Positions 58,837-64,000 of a DNA stretch of 64,000 bases are shown here, in pieces. The position numbers and the translations under genes were made by a program. The notes below the pieces were generated by a model, which saw only the letters and a list, made by a program, of their open reading frames with translations, ran no database searches and was not told where the DNA came from. Every line of letters starts with the position of its first letter. Position 1 is the first letter of the stretch. The DNA is from Simplicispira sedimenti (GTDB lineage: Bacteria; Pseudomonadota; Gammaproteobacteria; Burkholderiales; Burkholderiaceae_C): the NCBI RefSeq assembly GCF_022760965.1, contig NZ_JAKVIJ010000004.1, forward strand, positions 1 through 64,000, read 5' to 3'.

Positions 58837-59184
58837 TCAGTCCACGGTGCCTTGGATTTGTTCCTTGAGTTTGCTGCTGGCGTGGAACGTGACCACCCGG
58901 CGCGCTCCAATGGGAATGGTTTCGCCCGTGCGCGGGTTGCGGCCTGGGCGCGGGGCCTTGGTGCGGATCTGGAAATTGCCAAAACCCGAGAGCTTGACGT
59001 CCTGCCCATCCACCAGGCTTTGGGCGATCAGGTCGAAAAAGGCATCGATCATGTCCTTGGACTCGCGCTTGTTCAAGCCAATGTGCTCAAACAGCAAGTC
59101 CGCCAACTGCGCCTTGGTCAGCGCGGGTGTTTCCAGACTTTCGACGGCAAATTCGATCACCTCGTTGCTCCGTTCCAGCATCAT
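58837..59184 (-). CDS. ihfA: Integration host factor alpha subunit
   Basis: This 115-residue nucleoid protein of the HU/IHF family has the signature GFGNFQIRTKAPRPGRNPRTG and an N-terminal dimer region (LTKAQLADLLFEHIGLNKRE). With IhfB it bends DNA sharply, including at sigma-54 promoters such as those of the nitrate operons. Its start overlaps the pheT stop by four bases. Confidence 0.96.
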   Translation of the reverse strand: MMLERSNEVIEFAVESLETPALTKAQLADLLFEHIGLNKRESKDMIDAFFDLIAQSLVDGQDVKLSGFGNFQIRTKAPRPGRNPRTGETIPIGARRVVTFHASSKLKEQIQGTVD

Positions 59185-61622
59185 CCACGCAACCTTGCAC
59201 CCACCTGGGCCTTGAGTTGAGCCAACACGGCCTGCACAGCCGCATCGATGTCCGCTTCGGTCAGCGGCGCATGGCCGCCCAGGGTCAGGCGCACCGCCAG
59301 GCTCTTCTCACCCAGCTCCAGCCCGGCCGATCCGACCTGCACGCCCTTGCCCTGCTGCGGACGGAACACATCAAACAGCACGGCATCGCGCAGCAACTCG
59401 GTAGGCAGTGCCGCCCGGATCGCGCCCATGATAGCGCCATGCGTGACGGCTTCCGCCACCACCACGGCCAGGTCGCGCTCCACCATCTGGTGCTTGGGTA
59501 CGGGGGCGAAACGGGGCACCGGGCGCTGGAGCACGGCATCGAGCTCCAGCTCGAACAGCACGGGCGCCTGGGGCAGCTCCCAGGCCTGGCGCCAGCGGGG
59601 ATGCAGCTCGCCCACATGGCCGATGACCCGCTCGCCCAGGCACACGCGCGCACAGCGCCCAGGGTGCATGGCCGGATGCTCGGCAGGCTCAAAGCGTGCA
59701 CTCAACGGCGCCAGCAATGCCTCGACATCCCCTTTCACGTCAAAGAAATCCACCGCCTGCTCTTTGCGCCCCCATTGCAGCAGATCCACGCCACCATAGG
59801 CCAGCCCGGCCACACGCATGGGTTGGTGATAGCCCTGAACGGTGGTGTCGGTGTTGGCCACCGAGGCATCGCGCAAAAATACCCGGCCCAGTTCGAACAC
59901 GCGCACGCGCTCGGCACGCCGATCGGTGTTGAACTTCAGCACCTGCAGCAACGACCCCAGCAGGCTGGAGCGCATCACGCTCATCTGACTGGCAATGGGG
60001 TTGAGCAGGCGGATCGGGTCTGCATTGCCGGCCAGTTCACGCTCCCAGCGCTCCTCCACAAAGGAGAAGTTGATGGTCTCCTGGTAGCCCAGCCCGGCCA
60101 GCATGCGGCGCACCGCAAACGGGCTGCGCTGGCTTTCCAGCTGCAGCTTGGGCGTGATGGGCGCCAGCGGCGGCGTGGTGGGCAGGTGGTTGTAGCCCAC
60201 CATGCGGGCCACTTCCTCGATCAGGTCTTCCTCAATGGCGAGGTCGAAGCGGTACGAGGGGGGCGCCACGGTGACCGTGCCCTCGCCCAGCGTGACCGGC
60301 AGGCCCAGGCCCTGCAAGGCATCGGCACATTGCGCCTGCGTCAGCGGCATGCCGATGACCTTGGCCGCGCGCGCCACGCGCAGCGTCACGGGCTGTGGCT
60401 GGGGCATGGCCACCTGCTGGTCCACCACCGGACCGCAGACAGTCTCAGGCGTGCCGCAGATCTCGATGACGAGCTGGGTGATGCGCTCAATGTGCTCCAC
60501 GGTGAGCTGCGGGTCCACACCACGCTCGAAACGGTGGCCGGCGTCGGTGGAGAAGTTGTAGCGGCGCGAGCGGCCGGCGATCGCCTTGGGCCACCAGAAC
60601 GCGGCCTCGACGTAGATGTGGCGCGTGTCGTCGGACACGGCCGTGGCGTCGCCGCCCATGATGCCGGCGAGCGACTCGACCTGGTGGTCGTCGGCGATCA
60701 CGCCGACCTTCTCGTCCACTTCGACGGTGTTGCCGTTGAGCAGCTTGAGCTGTTCGCCCGCCTTGCCCCAGCGCACATCGAGGCCGCCGTGGATCTTGTC
60801 GAGGTCGAAGATGTGCGAGGGGCGGCCCAGCTCGAACATCACGTAGTTGGAAATGTCCACCAGCGCAGTCACGCTGCGCTGGCCGCAGCGCGCCAGGCGG
60901 TCCACCATCCACTGCGGGGTCTTGGCCTGCGTGTTGACGTTGCGCACGATGCGGCCGGAAAAACGCCCGCACAGGTCGGGGGCGCTGATCTTCACGGGCA
61001 GCTTGTCGTCCAGCGCCACGGCCACGGCAGGGAACGCGGGCGTCTTCAGGGGCGCGCCGGTCAGGGCGGCCACTTCGCGCGCCACGCCGTAAACACTGAG
61101 GCAATGCGCCAGGTTGGGCGTGAGCTTGAGCGTGAACAGCGTGTCGTCGAGATTCAGGTACTGGCGGATGTCCTGGCCCAGCGGGGCGTCGAGCGGTAGC
61201 TCCAGCAGACCGCCGTGGTCTTCGGAGAGCTTGAGCTCACGTGCCGAACACAGCATGCCCTGGCTTTCCACGCCGCGCAGCTTGCCGACCTTGATGAGGA
61301 AGGGCTTGCCGTCCTCGCCGGGCGGCAGTTCGGCGCCCACCAGGGCGCAGGGCACGCGGATGCCCACGCGCGCATTGGGCGCGCCGCAAACGATGTTGAG
61401 CAGCTCGCCCTGGCCCACGTCCACCTGGCACACGCACAGGCGGTCGGCGTTGGGGTGCTGCTGGGCGTCCTTGATCTCGCCCACCACGATCTTGGTGAAC
61501 GGGGGCGCGACGGGTTGCAGTTCTTCGACCTCCAGCCCCGCCATGGTCAGGGCGTCGGCCAGTTCTTGGGTGGAAAGCGGCGGGTTGCAGAACTCGCGCA
61601 ACCAGGATTCAGGAAATTGCAT
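59181..61622 (-). CDS. pheT: Phenylalanyl-tRNA synthetase beta subunit
   Basis: This 813-residue subunit has the N-terminal tRNA-binding domain (VVGEIKDAQQHPNADRLCVCQ), B3/B4 editing and B5 domains, and the C-terminal anticodon-binding FDX-ACB domain (KHQMVERDLAVVV). It charges tRNA-Phe with PheS. It is cotranslated with ihfA, and a dispersed repeat separates it from pheS. Confidence 0.97.
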   Translation of the reverse strand: MQFPESWLREFCNPPLSTQELADALTMAGLEVEELQPVAPPFTKIVVGEIKDAQQHPNADRLCVCQVDVGQGELLNIVCGAPNARVGIRVPCALVGAELPPGEDGKPFLIKVGKLRGVESQGMLCSARELKLSEDHGGLLELPLDAPLGQDIRQYLNLDDTLFTLKLTPNLAHCLSVYGVAREVAALTGAPLKTPAFPAVAVALDDKLPVKISAPDLCGRFSGRIVRNVNTQAKTPQWMVDRLARCGQRSVTALVDISNYVMFELGRPSHIFDLDKIHGGLDVRWGKAGEQLKLLNGNTVEVDEKVGVIADDHQVESLAGIMGGDATAVSDDTRHIYVEAAFWWPKAIAGRSRRYNFSTDAGHRFERGVDPQLTVEHIERITQLVIEICGTPETVCGPVVDQQVAMPQPQPVTLRVARAAKVIGMPLTQAQCADALQGLGLPVTLGEGTVTVAPPSYRFDLAIEEDLIEEVARMVGYNHLPTTPPLAPITPKLQLESQRSPFAVRRMLAGLGYQETINFSFVEERWERELAGNADPIRLLNPIASQMSVMRSSLLGSLLQVLKFNTDRRAERVRVFELGRVFLRDASVANTDTTVQGYHQPMRVAGLAYGGVDLLQWGRKEQAVDFFDVKGDVEALLAPLSARFEPAEHPAMHPGRCARVCLGERVIGHVGELHPRWRQAWELPQAPVLFELELDAVLQRPVPRFAPVPKHQMVERDLAVVVAEAVTHGAIMGAIRAALPTELLRDAVLFDVFRPQQGKGVQVGSAGLELGEKSLAVRLTLGGHAPLTEADIDAAVQAVLAQLKAQVGARLRG

Positions 61623-61639
61623 AGTCAGACTTCTTTGGC

Positions 61640-61740
61640 GTGCTCTTAAAAAGAGAGCTGCTGGCGCTTTTCAGGATTGGTTTTCAGCATGAAAACAGCC
61701 TCAAACCCAATGTGGGCGTGCGCTGGCAGCTCACCTTTTT
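61640..61740 (-). repeat. Dispersed palindromic repeat, copy 9 (pheS-pheT gap)
   Basis: GAGCTGCTGGCGC and GCGCTGGCAGCTC arms flank an extended centre with its own A/T-rich inverted segments (GGTTTTCAGC...GCATGAAAAC). It fills the gap between pheS and pheT. Confidence 0.6.
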
Positions 61741-61743
61741 GCA

Positions 61744-62796
61744 TTACTGGAACTGCGACAGGAAACGGATGTCGCCGTCGAAGAACAGGCGCAAATCGTT
61801 CACGCCATAGCGCAGCATGGTGAAGCGATCCAACCCCATGCCGAAGGCAAAGCCGATGTAGCGCTCGGGGTCCAGGCCCATGTTGCGCACCACATTCGGG
61901 TGCACCTGGCCGGAGCCGGCCACTTCGAGCCAGCGGCCGGCGAGCGGCCCGTCTTGGAACTGGATGTCGATTTCGGCGCTGGGCTCGGTGAACGGGAAGA
62001 AGCTGGGACGGAAGCGCAGCACCAGGTCGTCGCTCTCGAAGAAGGTGCGGCAGAACGCGGTGAACACGACCTTCAGGTCCTTGAAGCTGACGTTCTCGCC
62101 AATCCACAGGCCTTCGCACTGGTGGAACATGGGCGAGTGCGTGGCGTCGCTGTCCACGCGGTAGGTGCGGCCAGGCACGATCACGCGGATCTCGGGCATG
62201 GACTGGCCTGCGTCGAGCAAGGCACGGTGCTGCTTGACATGCTGCACCGCATGGCGCACCTGCACCGGGCTGGTGTGGGTGCGCAGCAGGTTGGGCGCAC
62301 CGGGTGTGCCGCCTTCGATGTAGAAGGTGTCGTGCATCGACCGTGCGGGATGGTCCTCGGGCGTGTTGAGGGCCGTGAAGTTGAACCAGTCGGTCTCGAT
62401 CTCGGGGCCTTCGGCCACATCGAAGCCCATGGACCCGAAAATGCCCTGGATGCGCTCCAGCGTCAGCGACACCGGGTGCAGCCCGCCCGCGCCGCGCTGG
62501 CGCCCCGGCAGAGTGACGTCGAGCGCCTCGGCCTTGAGCTGGGCCTGCAACTGGGCATCCTGCAGCGCCTGGCGGCGCTCGTTGAGCGCCGCTTCGATGG
62601 CTTGCTTGGCCAGGTTGATGGCAGCCCCGCGCGTCTTTTTCTCTTCGACGGAAAGCTGGGCCATGCCCTTCATCAGCTCGGTCACGCGACCGGCCTTGCC
62701 CAGAAACTGGGCCTTGGCGTTTTCCAGATCGGCGGGTGTGGCACTGTGCGCAAACTGCTCACGCGCACTTTCGACCAGCAAGTCCAACTCGTTCAT
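61744..62796 (-). CDS. pheS: Phenylalanyl-tRNA synthetase alpha subunit
   Basis: This 350-residue catalytic subunit has class II motifs (HPVSLTLERIQGIFGSMGF, FHQCEGLWI, GFAFGMGLDRFTMLRYG) and the N-terminal coiled coil that contacts tRNA. It works with PheT. It lies downstream of rplT in the standard infC-rpmI-rplT-pheS-pheT-ihfA order. Confidence 0.97.
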   Translation of the reverse strand: MNELDLLVESAREQFAHSATPADLENAKAQFLGKAGRVTELMKGMAQLSVEEKKTRGAAINLAKQAIEAALNERRQALQDAQLQAQLKAEALDVTLPGRQRGAGGLHPVSLTLERIQGIFGSMGFDVAEGPEIETDWFNFTALNTPEDHPARSMHDTFYIEGGTPGAPNLLRTHTSPVQVRHAVQHVKQHRALLDAGQSMPEIRVIVPGRTYRVDSDATHSPMFHQCEGLWIGENVSFKDLKVVFTAFCRTFFESDDLVLRFRPSFFPFTEPSAEIDIQFQDGPLAGRWLEVAGSGQVHPNVVRNMGLDPERYIGFAFGMGLDRFTMLRYGVNDLRLFFDGDIRFLSQFQ

Positions 62797-62805
62797 ATGC
62801 GTACT

Positions 62806-62890
62806 TCAAAAAAGAAACAAGGGCTAGTGCCTTTCAAAGCCCTAGCCCTTGTAGTTTGTGCGCTAGCAGCTATCAAAATGATAGTTGCTC
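62806..62890 (-). repeat. Dispersed palindromic repeat, copy 10 (rplT-pheS gap)
   Basis: An A-rich left end, an inner inverted repeat (AAGGGCTAG / CTAGCCCTT) and the conserved right arm GCGCTAGCAGCTATCAAAA occupy the whole gap. Confidence 0.75.
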
Positions 62891-62899
62891 GCCGGGAAC

Positions 62900-63259
62900 T
62901 CAGGCAGCCAGCTTGGCCTTGACCTGCTCCACGATGCTGCCGAAGGCAGCCTTGTCGTGCACTGCGAGGTCGGCCAGCATCTTGCGGTCGATCTCGATGG
63001 CAGCCTTCTTCAGGCCGTTGGCGAACTGGCTGTAGGTCAGACCCAGTTCACGCACACCGGCGTTGATACGGGCAATCCAGAGGCGGCGGAACACGCGCTT
63101 CTTGGCACGGCGGTCACGGTAGGCATATTGCCCTGCCTTCATTACCGCCTGTTTGGCGACACGGAAGACATTACCGCGGCGACCGCGAAAACCCTTGGCA
63201 AGGGCCAGAACCTTCTTGTGACGGGCATGGGCCGTTACACCACGTTTGACGCGAGGCAT
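62900..63259 (-). CDS. rplT: Ribosomal protein bL20
   Basis: This 119-residue large-subunit protein has the L20 patterns PRVKRGVTAHARHKKVLALA, KGFRGRRGNVFRVAKQAV and WIARINAGVRELGLTYSQF. In E. coli L20 also represses its own operon by binding leader RNA. Confidence 0.98.
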   Translation of the reverse strand: MPRVKRGVTAHARHKKVLALAKGFRGRRGNVFRVAKQAVMKAGQYAYRDRRAKKRVFRRLWIARINAGVRELGLTYSQFANGLKKAAIEIDRKMLADLAVHDKAAFGSIVEQVKAKLAA

Positions 63260-63285
63260 GTGAGTACTCCTTGTTCGTCAGTTGA

Positions 63286-63489
63286 TTACAGGCCAGCGAA
63301 GGGCAGCATCTGTGCCATGTGACCCATGTTGGTCTCATGAACGGCAGTGATACCACGCAGTTGGCGCTTGTTCTTGGTGGTCTTCTTGGTCAGGATGTGA
63401 CGCTTGAAGGCTTGACCGCGCTTGACGGTACCACCCGGACGAACGCGGAAGCGCTTTTTGGCGCTGCTCTTGGTCTTCATTTTGGGCAT
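63286..63489 (-). CDS. rpmI: Ribosomal protein bL35
   Basis: This 67-residue basic protein begins PKMKTKSSAKKRFRVRPGGT and ends in the L35 pattern RQLRGITAVHETNMGHM. ATG 63489 is the standard start. It lies 26 bases upstream of rplT in the same operon. Confidence 0.97.
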   Translation of the reverse strand: MPKMKTKSSAKKRFRVRPGGTVKRGQAFKRHILTKKTTKNKRQLRGITAVHETNMGHMAQMLPFAGL

Positions 63490-63567
63490 GTGAATGCTCC
63501 TCTTTTTTGTGCTCGTGAGGCGTTTGCAAACCTGCTTGCAAACTTGTTGGCCCCGAGCCACTTTTCA

Positions 63568-63611
63568 TGGCGGGCTTTCGCCCGCCAGGGCCGCAGCGTC
63601 TTCCGCTGCGG
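63568..63611 (-). promoter_or_regulatory. Tandem hairpins between infC and rpmI
   Basis: Two perfect 8-bp stems lie side by side: TGGCGGGC-TTTC-GCCCGCCA (63568-63587) and CCGCAGCG-N5-CGCTGCGG (63591-63611). Neither is followed by a T-run on the coding strand. They may be the L20-binding operator or an RNA-processing site. Confidence 0.5.
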
Positions 63612-63669
63612 ATCTTGGCGACACCGGCATTGCTGCCACCGTCGCCAGATTCGATTCTCGGCGGGCTAC

Positions 63670-64000
63670 TCAGCCCACCTGCTCTGCACTTCCTGCTGCC
63701 TCGGTCGCAGACTTGGCGCCTGCCTTCTTGCGCGCCGGGGCGATCATCATGATCATCTGGCGGCCTTCGAGCTTGGGGAACTGCTCCACCAGGATGGAGT
63801 CGGCCAGGTCATCGCGCAAACGGTTGAGCAGCGCCAGACCCAGTTCCTGGTGCGTGATCTCACGGCCACGGAAGCGCAGCGTGATCTTGCACTTGTCCCC
63901 TTCAGCAAGGAACCGGCGGATGTTGCGCAACTTGATGTTGTAGTCGCCATCGTCGGTGCCCGGACGGAACTTCACTTCCTTGATTTCAATGACCGTTTGC
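63670..64000 (-). CDS. infC: Translation initiation factor IF-3 (3' part)
   Basis: The gene runs off the right edge; about 110 C-terminal codons are present. VIEIKEVKFRPGTDDGDYN and the C-terminal domain (FRGREITHQELGLALLNRL) are diagnostic of IF-3, which binds the small subunit and checks the start codon. The tail (APARKKAGAKSATEAAGSAEQ) is a longer alanine/lysine-rich extension than in E. coli. Confidence 0.96.
   Translation of the reverse strand, partial: QTVIEIKEVKFRPGTDDGDYNIKLRNIRRFLAEGDKCKITLRFRGREITHQELGLALLNRLRDDLADSILVEQFPKLEGRQMIMMIAPARKKAGAKSATEAAGSAEQVG

Noticed and set aside
1..64000. CRISPR arrays, insertion sequences, prophage genes
   Set aside because: No regularly spaced identical repeats, transposase motifs or phage structural genes were seen; the only mobile signals are the cassette array and small dispersed repeats.

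Overview
The window looks like the chromosome of a Comamonadaceae betaproteobacterium, probably Acidovorax or a close relative. The basis is the high GC of the core, the gene families and their order (infC-rpmI-rplT-pheS-pheT-ihfA-MerR-tRNA-Pro; TauE-hemN-fnr), and two dispersed repeat families that I associate with this group. Genus is inferred from pattern recognition, not from a search.

Region by region. (1) 1-3226: a run of AT-richer, same-strand gene cassettes, each followed by an attC-like inverted repeat of about 60 bp. This is an integron cassette array whose integrase, if there is one, lies left of the window. Its four cargo genes are a SIR2-like DUF4917 protein, two uncharacterised proteins and one small exported protein. 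(2) 3227-20325: a complete nitrate assimilation block. It holds the uptake ABC transporter (nrtABC), siroheme nitrite reductase (nirBD), assimilatory nitrate reductase (nasA), a nitrite channel (nirC), a PP2C phosphatase-protein kinase fusion, a YbiB-like protein and the siroheme methyltransferase (cobA). Three separate sigma-54 promoters with ideal -24/-12 spacing precede nrtA, nirB and nirC. The nrt leader also carries an A1/G4 hexaloop hairpin followed by an intrinsic terminator, which suggests antitermination by a NasT/NasR-type ANTAR protein. A CBS protein, a small exported protein and a Fur-boxed DUF1513 gene are embedded in the block.

(3) 20411-36060: mixed housekeeping and signalling genes. 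They include a frameshifted DUF4124 gene, a BaiN/HI0933 flavoprotein, rpsU, a YqeY protein, a PBP-PAS-GGDEF receptor, a LysR/tartrate dehydrogenase pair, an HpaI aldolase, an HNH nuclease, pmbA, darP and mog. An overlapping pair follows: an HD-GYP-type and a GGDEF-EAL cyclic-di-GMP enzyme. (4) 36174-39244: TauE/SafE, hemN and fnr, with an FNR-like box between hemN and fnr. (5) 39477-44933: a SWIB protein, then an iron-uptake block (siderophore receptor, bfd, tonB-exbB-exbD, hemP) with several Fur-like boxes.

(6) 45133-55343: a heme-binding GlcG-like protein, a Bax-inhibitor protein, a lipoprotein, rlmD, and an Lrp regulator divergent from putA. Next comes an ECF sigma operon (sigma, zinc-finger anti-sigma, CnrX/CpxP-like periplasmic sensor). 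A second copy of its putative promoter precedes a small exported protein, so the target gene can be predicted from sequence. (7) 55378-64000: a Pat-like acyl-CoA synthetase/acetyltransferase, tRNA-Pro(GGG), a MerR regulator, ihfA, pheT, pheS, rplT, rpmI and the 3' part of infC, all on the minus strand.

A palindromic repeat of about 55-100 bp recurs ten times. Three copies lie inside reading frames (nrtB, the BaiN-like gene and rlmD) and add a short peptide to the protein without breaking the frame.
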